Source: Larix kaempferi | Lineage: Eukaryota; Streptophyta; Pinopsida; Pinales; Pinaceae | DNA: 64,000 nt | Direction of reading: 5' to 3' | NCBI GenBank assembly: GCA_027924585.1 | Contig: BSBM01000190.1 | Coordinates: forward strand, 6,086,501-6,150,500 | Position numbers and translations under genes: made by a program | The notes under the pieces: model-generated | What the model was told of the DNA's origin: nothing | The model's input: the letters and a program-made list of their open reading frames with translations, nothing else | The model's database searches: none | Part shown: positions 32,556-42,256 of the stretch, piece after piece | How the letters are laid out: each line of letters begins with the position of its first letter | How positions within the stretch are numbered: position 1 is the first letter of the stretch

Positions 32556-33915
32556 ATGTCTCACCACACCAAGCTTGAGGATAAGCTTGAAGGGGCTGAT
32601 AACTTCCGAGCTTGGAATTATAGGATTGGGTTAATCCTGGAAGAGAAAGAGTTGGACTCATATATAAAAGAAGACATCCCTATCCCAGAGGATGAAGAGG
32701 CTAAGGTATTGCATAAGAAGAACTTGGTCAAGGCAAAGAGAATCATTGTCGATTCTATCAAAGACCATCTCATACCCCATGTGTCTTCTCTAAAGACACC
32801 CAAGGAGATGTTTGACTCTTTGACCAAGCTATTTGAAGGGAAGAACATAAATCGGAAGATGACCTTGCGGAATCAATTGAAAGGAGTCAAGATGTCGAAT
32901 GGAGAAACCATTCAATCCTATTTCTCCAAGGTCTCTCAGATCAAGGAACAACTTGAAGCTATAGATGAAATGGTGGAGAATGGTGAAATTGTTATGACCA
33001 CTTTGAATGGCCTACCTAGGTCATGGGACTCTTTTATCCAGGGGATCTGTGCCAGAAAGAAATTAATCTCCTTCAGCAGATTGTGGGAGGAATGTTCTCA
33101 AGAAGAAGCAAGGCTTGTGGCAAGAGAAGAAAAGATGGTGAATGAAGATCAAGCTCTCACAGCTCACACTAAGAAGGGCAAGTTCAAGAGGGAGCCATCC
33201 CATTACAAGAAGAAATCTTCTCATCATTATCACAAAGAGAAGAAAGATCTAAGGTGTTTCACTTGTAATGAGAAGGGTCACTTCGCTTCAGAATGTCCCA
33301 AGAACAAAAGGGACAACCACAACAACAGCAAGAAGAAGAAGGGTAACAAAAGAAGGTACCATTCTCATGCTGCCGAAGATGATGAACCTCCAAAGAAGAA
33401 AGCTAGGGAAGAAAGTGAAGATGACTCATCAAGTGAAGAAGAGTATGTCCTAATCTCTGTTCTCACAGGTACAATCTCCCATGGTTGTAATGATTGGTTA
33501 ATTGACAGTGGGGCTTCCAAACACATGACTAGGTTTAAAGAATCTTTTGTAAATCTGTCTGAACATGAATCACCCCATAAAGTGAAACTTGGGGATGATT
33601 ATCAATATCCCATCAAAGGAAGTGGTGAAGCCTCCTACAACCTAGATTCTGAAAAATCTTTGAAGATGAAAGAATTCCTTTATGTACCCGGGCTCAAGAA
33701 GAACTTACTCTCAATCTCTGCATTGGATGCAAAAGGTATGAGGGTTGCATTTGTGGATAGCCAAATCCTAATGTGTCCAAAGGGAAAGACCATAGATGAT
33801 GCAGTGGTGATTGGAGAGCAAGAGAGAGGTTTGTATAAATTGAAAGGACAACCTGAACATGCCATGGTACATGATTCCATGGAGCCAAGTGAACTTTGGA
33901 ATAGAAGACTTGCAT
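32556..33915 (+). pseudogene. gag-pol: Copia gag and protease
   Basis: I choose the start MSHHTKLEDKLEGADNFRAW at 32556, not the upstream in-frame ATG at 32508, because family gag proteins begin just before the K-L-x-G-x-x-N-x-x-W motif. The gag helical core runs to about 33120. A Lys-rich stretch leads to the zinc knuckle CFTCNEKGHFASEC (C-x2-C-x4-H-x4-C) at about 33258-33300, then a basic/acidic linker. The protease holds WLIDSGASKHMT (D-S-G active site, about 33496-33531), LYVPGLKKNLLSISAL and GLYKLKG. The frame is clean until the MITE at 33916, which adds a stop. Gag alone could still be made from this copy. Confidence 0.92.
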
Positions 33916-34172
33916 CAGAGTAATTTTTAGGGGTGAAAATAAATTCTCTATTTGGTCATTTTTAGTCTCTAATATTGCCTATATTTACATAAAATATGTT
34001 TTTTTATCATAATATTCGCCAAAATTTACAAATTTCAGTAGTAAATTGCATGTTTCATATTTAATATTCGCCTACCTATCCATATAGATGTTTTTTTCAA
34101 TCCAAAATAATCGCCTATGATACTATACTTAAGTATAATATTAGAATCCTTAAAAAATACCCTGACTTGCAC
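33908..34172. mobile_element. hAT-like MITE in Copia pol
   Basis: A 249-bp insert (33916-34164) without coding capacity. It starts CAGAGTAATTTTTAGGGG and ends with the reverse complement of CAGGGTATTTTTTAAGGA (14 of 18 positions match). It is flanked by 8-bp duplications ACTTGCAT (33908-33915) and ACTTGCAC (34165-34172), one mismatch. CAGRG ends and 8-bp duplications are typical of the hAT superfamily. Removing it rejoins the Copia frame (..RLAHMHYKAL). Internally, ATATTCGCC-type phrases recur three times (about 34010, 34068, 34107). Confidence 0.85.
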
Positions 34173-35671
34173 ATATGCACTACAAAGCATTACCAATTGC
34201 AAGTAAGGCTGTAGAAGGTCTTCCTGAAATCAAGACCAAGCATGAAGGTGTTTGCAAAGGATGTGCAAAAGGAAAGAACATTAAGAAGGCATTTCCAAGC
34301 AGTGAAAGCAAGGCAAAAGGCATCTTGGAAATCATCCACTCAGATGTTTGTGGTCCCATGTCATCCAGTTCTGTAAGTGGGTATGTTTACTATGCCTCTT
34401 TCATAGATGACTTCTCCAGGAAGACTTGGATCTACTTCTTGAAGAACAAAGATGAGGTGTTTAACAAGTTCAAGGAATTCAAACCTTTGATGGAGAATCA
34501 AACTGACAAGAAGATCAAAACATTCAGATCCGACAATGGTGGAGAATTCACCTCAGGTGACTTCAAGAAGCTTTGCAGTGATTCAGGGATTAAGAGGGAG
34601 TTGACTGCTCCTTATAATCCTCAACAGAATGGAATTGCAGAAAGGAAGAATAGAACAATCATGGAAGTAGCAAGGGAAATGCTACATGACCAGGATCTAC
34701 CTATGCATCTATGGGCAGAAGCAGCTAGAACAGCTGTATATGTGCAGAACAGAACACCCCACAATATATTGGACAACAAGACACCAAAAGAGGTCTTTTT
34801 TGGTAAGAAACCTGAAGTCAGCCATTTCAGAATATTTGGTTGTCCAGTATACACTCATGTCCCAAAGGAAAAGAGGACTAAACTAGATCCTTCAGGAAAG
34901 AAGGGTATCTTTGTGGGTTACATTGAAAGCTCGAAGGCTTACAAAATATACTTTCCAGGGTTCAAGAAGATTGATGTCAGTAGGGATGTAACATTTGATG
35001 AAAACTCAGCATTCATCAAATCAAGGAAGGTACCTATCGAATTTTATGAAGAACCTAAAGAAACTAGATTTCAAGACACTACCATGACTGAAGCAATTCC
35101 AGAAGTTGTTCATGAGTTTGAAGATCCGCAAGAACCTGTAGATCAACCCCGTGAGGATAACTCTCACAAGAGGAAACCTGCATGGGCTAGAGAGCTCATT
35201 CAAGATGCAGAAATATTTGGCATTCCAGAAGAAGAACACAGAGCAAAGAAGAGAACCATATCACATACCAGCTATGTTGCTTTACTCTGTGACGTTATGA
35301 ACAAAGAACCTTCCAGTTATGAAGAAGCAGCGGAAAAGAAAGAATGGAAGGATGCCATAGTTGAGGAATACCAATCAATAATGAAGAATGATGTTTGGGA
35401 TGTCTTCCCAAGACCTAAAGAGAAGTCTGTTGTGACTTCCAAATGGATCTACAAAATCAAGCATGTTACAGATGGCAGTGTAGAGAAATACAAGGCAAGA
35501 TTCGTAGCTCGTGGCTTCTCTTAGAAAGAGGGAATAGATTATGAAGAAACTTTTGCACCTGTAGCCAGGTATACTTCCATCAGAACAGTACTTGCCTTGG
35601 CTGCAGCAATGAAATGGAAAATACACCAGATGGATGTCAAGACTGCTTTCTTGAATGGTGTAGTTGAATAG
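34173..35671 (+). pseudogene. pol: Copia integrase and start of reverse transcriptase
   Basis: Starts just at the integrase zinc finger (HMHYKAL.. then CKGCAKGK). The core shows all three acidic residues: HSDVCGPM, FRSDNGGEFTS and PQQNGIAERKN. The usual GKK-rich C-terminus follows (KLDPSGKKGIFVGY). RT begins near WKDAIVEEYQSIMKNDVWDV and SKWIYKIKH and reaches KARFVARGFS, where a TAG at 35522 replaces an expected Gln codon. A second TAG lies at 35669 after [10 protein letters not shown]. The frame is otherwise kept from 34175 to 36067. Confidence 0.93.
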
Positions 35672-35680
35672 GGAGTATAT

Positions 35681-36849
35681 GTGGAGCAACCACTTGGTTT
35701 CGAAACACATGACAGGGAATCATATGTGTGCAGATTGAAGAAAGCCTTGTATGGCTTAAAGCAAGCTCCCAGAACTTGGTACGGTAGGATTGACAGTTTC
35801 CTATCTAGCTTGGGATTTACTAAGAGTAAAGCGGATTCCAACCTTTACTACAAGGTTGAGGAAGGGAATCTTGTGGTTCTACTTTTATATGTGGATGACC
35901 TGTTTGTAACAGGAGATGAAAAATTGATTGCAGATACTAAGAGGAAGCTTGCTGCCGAATTTGATATGAAGGACTTAGGGATGATGCACTATTTCCTAGG
36001 TATGGAGGTGTGGCAAAGCACAAATGGGATCTTCCTTGGACAACGGAAGTACACTGTGGATATCTGAAGAGGTTTGGGATGATGGATTGCAAGGCCATGG
36101 CCACACCCATGGCATCGAATCTAAAGCTTCTATGTGATGCTTCATCTGAGCCGATTGATGTATCTATGTATCGTCAGATGATTGGGTCCTTGATGTACCT
36201 GACGAATACGAGACCAGATATTTTCTTTGTTGTGAACACATTGAGTCAGTTCTTGACAGATCCGAGGAGTGTTCACCTGGTTGTTGTAAAGCATATTCTG
36301 AGGTACCTGAAGGGTACAGTTGATTATGGGCTCAAGTATGAAGCAAATCAAAAGTTTAACCTGCAAGGTTATGTTGATTCAGATTGGGCAGGAAATGCTG
36401 CAGATAGGAAGAGCACATCTGGGTGTTTCTTCAGTATGGGATCAGTTGTGATCTCTTGGTTTAGCAGGAAGAAGTCCTGCATAGAACTGAGTACAGCTGA
36501 GGCAGAGTATGTTGCAGCCTATTCAGCTAGTTGTGAGGCAGTATGGCTACAGAAGCTACTGTCTGAGTTATTTGATCTCCCATTGGATGCTACTGGTATC
36601 TTTTGTGATAACCAGAGTTGTGTGAAGCTGTCTGAGAACCCATTGTTTCATGACAGGTCGAAACACATAGAGATCAAATATCACTATATTAGGGATATGG
36701 TGCAGAGAGGAGCAGTGAAGCTCCTGTATGTGGCGACGGACGAGCAGATTGTAGATGTACCGACGAAGCCACTAGCCAGAGTGAAGTTCAAGTACTTCAG
36801 GGAGAGGCTTGGTGTTCTTCAAATCGATGACACTTCGAGGAAGAAGTGA
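35681..36849 (+). pseudogene. pol: Copia reverse transcriptase (rest) and RNase H
   Basis: Continues with CRLKKALYGLKQAPRTWY and the catalytic YVDDLFVTG (about 35890-35920). A one-base loss near 36063 shifts the frame, which resumes in the ORF 36010-36849. RNase H shows GYVDSDWAGN, STSGCFF, ELSTAEAEYVA and DNQSCVKL and ends with HIEIKYHYIRDMV and VPTKPLAR, the standard Copia C-terminus. The stop is TGA at 36847. After this, 1.5 kb of non-coding sequence precedes the LTR, unusually long for a Copia 3' UTR. Confidence 0.93.
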
Positions 36850-36961
36850 TGGACACATTTGCTGAAGCCATTCCAAGCATGTTGGAAGGAGGATCCTTCA
36901 CATGGCTATAAGCGTTGGATGATGAGCATCAGGACGATGTTCCAGTTACTGCTCTGTATAT

Positions 36962-37558
36962 GCATCATGTTGGATGTTGGATGTTGGATATGATCAGTTG
37001 GATCATTTATATGTATGTACGCATCGTGTTGATGCTAGATATGATCAGTTGGATCATTTATATTTATATGTATGTACGCATCGTGTTGATGCTGGATATG
37101 ATCAGTTGGATCATTTATATGTATATGTATGTACGCATCATGTTGGATGTTGGATATGATCAGTTGGATCATTTGTATGTATTTTTATACACATCATGTT
37201 GGATGCTTGGACCATGTATCTGTATATGTGTCAGGTGGATACATTGTATGATCAGGTAGATCATGAATGTTGATATGTATCAGGTTTGATCAAGTGGATC
37301 ATGTATTTGTATTTGTATCAGGTGGATACATTGTATGATCAGGTGGATCATGTATGATGATATGTATCAGGTAGATACTTGGTATGCATCAGGTGGATGC
37401 ATTGTATGATCAGGATGATCATGATGACGAGCTTCAGGGTGTTGCTCCAGATGATATATATCAGGATGGTACAGTGATGATGATCAGTGTGATCATGAGC
37501 ATCAGGATGATGCTTTGTGCGATGATGATCCATTGGATCATGAGTATCAGGTTGATAC
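36962..37558 (+). repeat. Array of short hairpins with covarying arms in Copia 3' UTR
   Basis: At least fifteen inverted repeats with 5-7 bp arms around a 5-base loop. TGATC-AGTTG-GATCA is at 36991, 37042, 37099 and 37157; GCATC-GTGTT-GATGC at 37021 and 37078. TGATC-AGGTG-GATCA is at 37336; GTATC-AGGTG-GATAC at 37315 and GTATC-AGGTA-GATAC at 37364. ATGCATC-AGGTG-GATGCAT is at 37384, GCATC-AGGAT-GATGC at 37499 and AGTATC-AGGTT-GATACT at 37543. Arms differ between copies but stay complementary. The left part is a tandem repeat of 51-58 bp. One frame also reads as a YDQLDH / THRVDA peptide repeat, so a coding origin is an alternative. Confidence 0.8.
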
Positions 37559-37589
37559 TTGGAGGTCAGAGATGATATGTGGCAGGTTG

Positions 37590-38155
37590 TGCAAATAGCA
37601 TGTAATCAGTCCTGGGAGATCTTGTCGGTCATGCTGCGGCACATAAATGTTCCTGGGATACTCTTTCTGGTATTGCTATGTAGTATGTAATCAGTCCTTA
37701 GACATCCGATAGGTTGAGCTGTGTGCTCGTAATCAGTCCTGGGATGAGGTATTACTACGGAGACATGTAATCAGTCCTGGAGATCCGAGAGGTTCAGCTG
37801 TGTGCTCGTAATTAGCCCTAGGATTCTCTTTAGAGATCTTGTCGGTCATACTGCAGCACATAAATGTTCCTGGGATGCTCTTTAAAGGTTTTGTCTATCC
37901 ACATGTAATCAGTCCTGGAGATCTGAGAAGTTGAGTTGTGTGCTCATAATAAGTCCTGGGATGCTCTTTAGAGATCTTGCCAGTCATGCTATGGCACACA
38001 AATGTTATTGGGATGCTATTTAAAGGTATTGTGGAGGAGATGCATGTAATCAGTCCTGGTAGATCTTGTCGGTCGTGCTTAGGCACATAAATGTTCCTGG
38101 GATACTCTTTCCAATATTGCATCTGCACATAAAATTAGTCCTGAGAGACCACCTC
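37590..38155 (+). repeat. Second repeat array in Copia 3' UTR
   Basis: GTAATCAGTCCTGGG-like phrases recur about nine times (near 37602, 37686, 37729, 37767, 37807, 37903, 37946, 38045, 38130). They alternate with CACATAAATGTTCCTGGGAT (37640, 37858, 37996, 38080) and GATCTTGTCGGTCATGCT blocks. Copies have diverged and spacing varies (about 40-80 bp). There is no open frame. The array ends about 200 bp before the polypurine tract. Confidence 0.8.
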
Positions 38156-38370
38156 TATCAGACCGTTCGCATAGATGATGAAGACCTGCAGGTGGTGGGC
38201 CTACATCCAGTATGAAAAAGGACTGGCGCTGTAGAACTTCCTATGACGAGTAGAGTCAGAGATTGGTTGAGATAGCAGCAGCAGTGACAATGCTGATGAC
38301 TATGCATCGATGACGATGATCCTGAGAAGAAGACTTGTCTAGCAGATCTATGTCGAGAAATACCTTCCTA

Positions 38371-38382
38371 GTTAAGAGGGAG
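38371..38382 (+). promoter_or_regulatory. Polypurine tract of the Copia element
   Basis: GTTAAGAGGGAG directly precedes the 3' LTR start TGTTGATG. Confidence 0.88.
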
Positions 38383-38973
38383 TGTTGATGTATATGTAAC
38401 TTTGGAATGTATTTCATATATATTTATTGTACCCTTATAAGAGATGTGTTATTCCTCTATAAGGAAGTGTTGTCATGTGTATTGACAAGTGTCGCAAGTG
38501 TGTGTACTTGCCGATGGGTTATTAGACCACCATGTGTGGGGTCGGCCCTAAAATATATATTATATTGTGGATGTACTTATCTATACAAGTCGGCCCCATA
38601 GTGTAACTGGGAAAACAGGTTAAGTATAAATAGATATCGGGAGATCTCTATTTGATCACTCGGAAACTCATACTTCTCTCACTTAGAAAGTGGCGCACTA
38701 GTGAGGAGGAGGATCGTCTGCTACTAGGATACTATCTCGGTGTATTTTGGTTGTACTTTGGTTGAGCCATTGCTCTCTCTATCTCTGAGGAAGTTGTGGG
38801 GTTTTACACCTTAGGGTTTTCCCCACGGAAACTCTGTGTCTCTTGTCTCTCATGCTTTTGATTCTTATGATGCTTGTCATGATTGTTATGATTGATATGC
38901 ATTGATATACTGTACATGTTATTCTCTCAGTAAAGATCCTAGAGTATTGTGAATTAATGCTCAAAAATTAACA
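38383..38973 (+). repeat. 3' LTR of the Copia element
   Basis: 591 bp, the same length as the 5' LTR and about 95% identical by hand count. One arm of the TATA-adjacent hairpin carries a mismatch here (AGATATC). It is followed by the second AAGGA target copy (38974-38978). Confidence 0.95.
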
Positions 38974-38978
38974 AAGGA

Positions 38979-40180
38979 ATCACAACGTGAACCGGTCGCA
39001 TGAAGCCATTAGAGAAGGAACGGAGGGATGAAAGTGACCCGTCGCCATGCGCTCGGCAGGGTGGTTGAAAGCAATGTGACCACGCGCAGAAGGATGGCCA
39101 CGATGACAAGTCTCTATCAGAACCTAACAGTCCTGGTTAGTAGGGTAATCACACCATTTTGGGGGAACCTTAGGGTTTTTGAGCCCATCATGAATGTAAA
39201 GATGTTACCTAAGGGCACGGTCTATAAAAGGGCATATTTTGTAAGGGAATGGGTTAGAGAGGTGTAGATTGAGATTATTGTTGAATATTGATCTCTGTTG
39301 AGAGACTAAACATTATAAAAAGGCTCTGCAGCTGTGTGCATAGAGACCTACTGAAGAGAGAAGAGAGTCTGCAGCTGAGTGCGCAGACTTGAACTATTGT
39401 ACCCTTCCCATTGATAATATAATAACAGTTCATGTGGACGTAGCTCCCATTCTGGGGGTGAACCATGTTAAATCCTTGTGTTATGCGATTGATTATTTGT
39501 TTGGATCTGTGTATTTGCTTTTGATGAATGGTTAAATTCATGTTTATGAGTAAATGTCCCTTTGCTTCCATGTATATGCCCCAGAATAATGAATGATAAG
39601 AATAATAATCTAAGTGTTGAATGATTATGAGTGAATGTTGGATGCAAGTATTTCCAAGTAAGATGAACGTATAAGTTGATTGGTTAACCACTTAAGCCAG
39701 CAAAGTCTGTATAGTGAGATTCCCTGAGCGCGGCATCGGAAGTGTGTTGTTACTTTGTAGTTTGTCGTGTTGTATAAGTGTGCAAGGTTACAGTGTAAGA
39801 TGCTTGTTGAATGTATAAGCTTACACTAAGTAAAGTATATTAAAGTTGTGTGATTGTCGAAGAGGAAGCACAGTCCTCAGTTGTGTTGTCCTATTGTGAA
39901 GCAGTCTTTCTACATCGTGTAGTCCTTGGATGCACGATAGTATAAGCATTAACCACGAAGCAGGTGAACTTCGTGTAGTCCTCCATTCTGTTGAAGCGCG
40001 CATCACCCGGTTGTGGAAACCTGATTCCACAACCTCCCCATAACTTCGCCTCAGGTGAGACCTCAGTCTGCTCGCAGACTGTTGCCAAAAGGGCCAGTGA
40101 AAAGGGGTTTTGTCGGTTCCCTGAACCATGTAGAACCTGGGTCTATCAAGTAAAATTAAAGAACACATCTAGAGCCAACA
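38979..40180 (+). repeat. 3' LTR of the giant Gypsy, right piece
   Basis: Continues the LTR interrupted at 31391 (ATCACAACGTGAACCGG matches 13811 onward) and ends AGAGCCAACA. It is directly followed by TAACC (40181-40185), the target duplication shared with 13527-13531. ORFs of up to 138 codons on both strands are mirrored in the 5' LTR and are not genes. Confidence 0.94.
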
Positions 40181-40185
40181 TAACC

Positions 40186-42251
40186 CTTGACTTCACACAG
40201 AGAGAATGTATGGTCGCTATGAAGGAAAACTTTGAATGATCAAAATTTTAATAGGCATGTTAATCCTCATGAAAGACTCGTTCGAATTATTTCACTTGAT
40301 TCGAATGAAGTGAAAATTGTCACATCCATTGATTTCATCATGACAAAGATCATGGGACTCTAATGGTAAATGATGTTTCCAAGGTTAGCAGTGGATAATT
40401 TAATCACTAAATGAACAAGTCACTTAAACAAATATTTCATCGATGGATGGGCGATCATTATAAGTTATGACTTGATCATTCATTGATGAGTTAAGAATAG
40501 GCCACATATTTGCATAATGGAAGATATAATATAATGTTTTTTATTAAACGTAAATGAGATTGAGGAAAATATTAGGAGTATGCTATGATAAGAAATTTTA
40601 GGAGTATGTGGAGATAGGTTAGAGAAACAAACACAAGAGAAGTTTCATGTCTCTTCCTGTTTTTCCATCTTCAATGAATCAAAAAGAGTCCTAGAAAACT
40701 TAACCTCAAAATATTACAAGTTGTTGTTACTGACATACTAAATTGTTTCATTTTAATTAGGTACAAAAAATATGGATTGGTACAGAACGATGGTGTAGAA
40801 AGTGCAGGTGCAGAAAAATGTAGTACTGGAAATGTTGGTGCAGAAAACATAGGTGCATGAAGTCTTAGAAAATTATATGAACCTTCTCAAAAGTAAGCTA
40901 CCAACACATCTATAAATATTTCTGCACTAGTTAAAGTACATAAAGAACAAGAATTTTGGACTACTACATACTACTTATATGAAAAATGCTAAGACTATGA
41001 TGTTGAATGAGGAATAATAGTTGTTGCTAAACTAAAGAATAATCTGCTATAAATTGAAATTTTTGTCAAGATTGCTTGGAACAAAATGAATAGAACTATG
41101 TTTTTTGGAAACTTAAAACTTTTGGAAAATCTTGAATGCTGAAAAGTAATGGAAAAAATGACTTTAATTATTTTGTAGGATGCAAATGTAGGTTGTTTCT
41201 AGAAGCTAAATCGGGTACAGAAATACATCAACTATTAAAAACAATTTGAGGTTGGTTGTTTCTATTATTGATTTAGCATGAAGATTTAACTAATTCCAAT
41301 CATAAAGTATTTGATCTAATTTGGCTTCTCTTTAATGAAATGTACATGAATACATGCTTGATATGCGAAAAGATTCTTAAAAATATATTTCTCTGTTGTC
41401 CCCCATACCTAAGAGTTAGATGTCCTCATGCCAATAAAATAAGAAACTATTGATCTCAAGATAAGGCAAATATGAAAATGAAATTTATATTGAAAACCAC
41501 ATGAAGAAAGGTTGATGTTCTCTAAGCTAAAGATGACCAAATATGAACTCATGAGCCTATTGTCATTGTAATGTTGCATGTTGGATACAAATTGGAACCA
41601 AAGGGTTGTAGGTTGATGCTTGGAGATTGGATCTACTATAGAGATACATCTATTGTAATGATCTAGTTTTTGAATTTGATTTATACTTTGAAAGTTGATC
41701 ACAATTATTAACTATATCAAATAACAAATATTTTTGGAACCAATTCCAAGTAATAACCAGTAATACTATTATAGGGAACCAAATAATATGCTACAGGGAA
41801 AGATACCGCATCAAGAATGACATCTCCTTTTTATTTGCAAAATGTGGATAAAACTACAACTGTTGATACTATTAAGCCATCTAGTCTTCATCAAAACCTA
41901 AATTCATGGTACAATCCTTACCATGCGAATGAATGTGCCGAAGTCCAGCATGGAAAGAAATTGTTGGATTGCCAACCATTGATGGGTGTCGTTAACCAAT
42001 GTGATATTGATAACCTATAATGTTAATGAGATTCAGGGTACCTTAATGCATGTTAGAAGGCATGAATGGATGTATTGAAGTAGAGTAACCTACAGGATTT
42101 GACAGTCAGAAGGAATTAATACATCCCCATAGCTATCAGCGAGGAAACCTGTCATTGAAGCATACAAGTTCCAAGGAATTCATAAATATCCCTTGATCTT
42201 GATCCGAGATAGAGTGTTGAAGTCGATGGGACAATACCTACTAGAAGGAGG
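40186..42251. other. Spacer right of the giant Gypsy
   Basis: No gene I can support. About 40240-40770 has some protein-like phrases on the plus strand, but stops occur at near-random density. On the minus strand the first 100 bp may continue the decayed ORF cut at 13526. Four short GTGCAGAAAA / GGTGCAGAAA phrases lie near 40800-40860. The block around 41920-42010 is related to 8030-8110. Confidence 0.5.
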
Positions 42252-42256
42252 GCCTT

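Larger units (their letters stand above)
31392..38973 (+). mobile_element. Ty1/Copia retrotransposon inserted in the 3' LTR of the giant Gypsy
   Basis: 7582 bp with two 591-bp LTRs, TSD aagga (31387-31391 and 38974-38978), an initiator-Met primer site, one gag-pol frame in the Copia order PR-INT-RT-RNase H, a long repeat-rich 3' UTR and a polypurine tract. The LTRs differ at about 30 of 591 positions (5%, hand count). The same site, empty, is present in the partner LTR at about 13806-13820, which confirms the boundaries. Pol is broken by a 249-bp MITE, two TAG stops and a one-base deletion. Confidence 0.96.
13532..40180 (+). mobile_element. Giant Ty3/Gypsy retrotransposon, nested host for three other elements
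   Basis: LTRs at 13532-15012 and 31111-40180 (the latter split by a Copia element) flank gag, PR, a second gag-like domain, RT, RNase H, integrase and a long extra frame, all on the plus strand. TSD taacc. Removing the three later insertions and their duplications leaves about 13.15 kb. RT before integrase places it in Ty3/Gypsy; I see no chromodomain. The extra frame between pol and the 3' LTR and the large size resemble the Tat/Athila group, but that placement is inference. In the first 280 bp the LTRs differ at about 33 positions by hand count, so it is old. Pol and the extra frame are broken mainly by stops rather than indels. Confidence 0.95.

Noticed and set aside
36915-37259. 114-codon ORF and its alternative-frame repeat peptides in the Copia 3' UTR
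   Set aside because: Made only of the tandem repeat, open in several frames and located after the RNase H stop. Kept as the alternative reading of the hairpin array, not as a gene.
40243-40770. Plus-strand protein-like stretch (for example SIDFIMTKIMG) right of the giant Gypsy
   Set aside because: About ten stops in 175 codons is near the chance rate for DNA this AT-rich; no motif I can defend.
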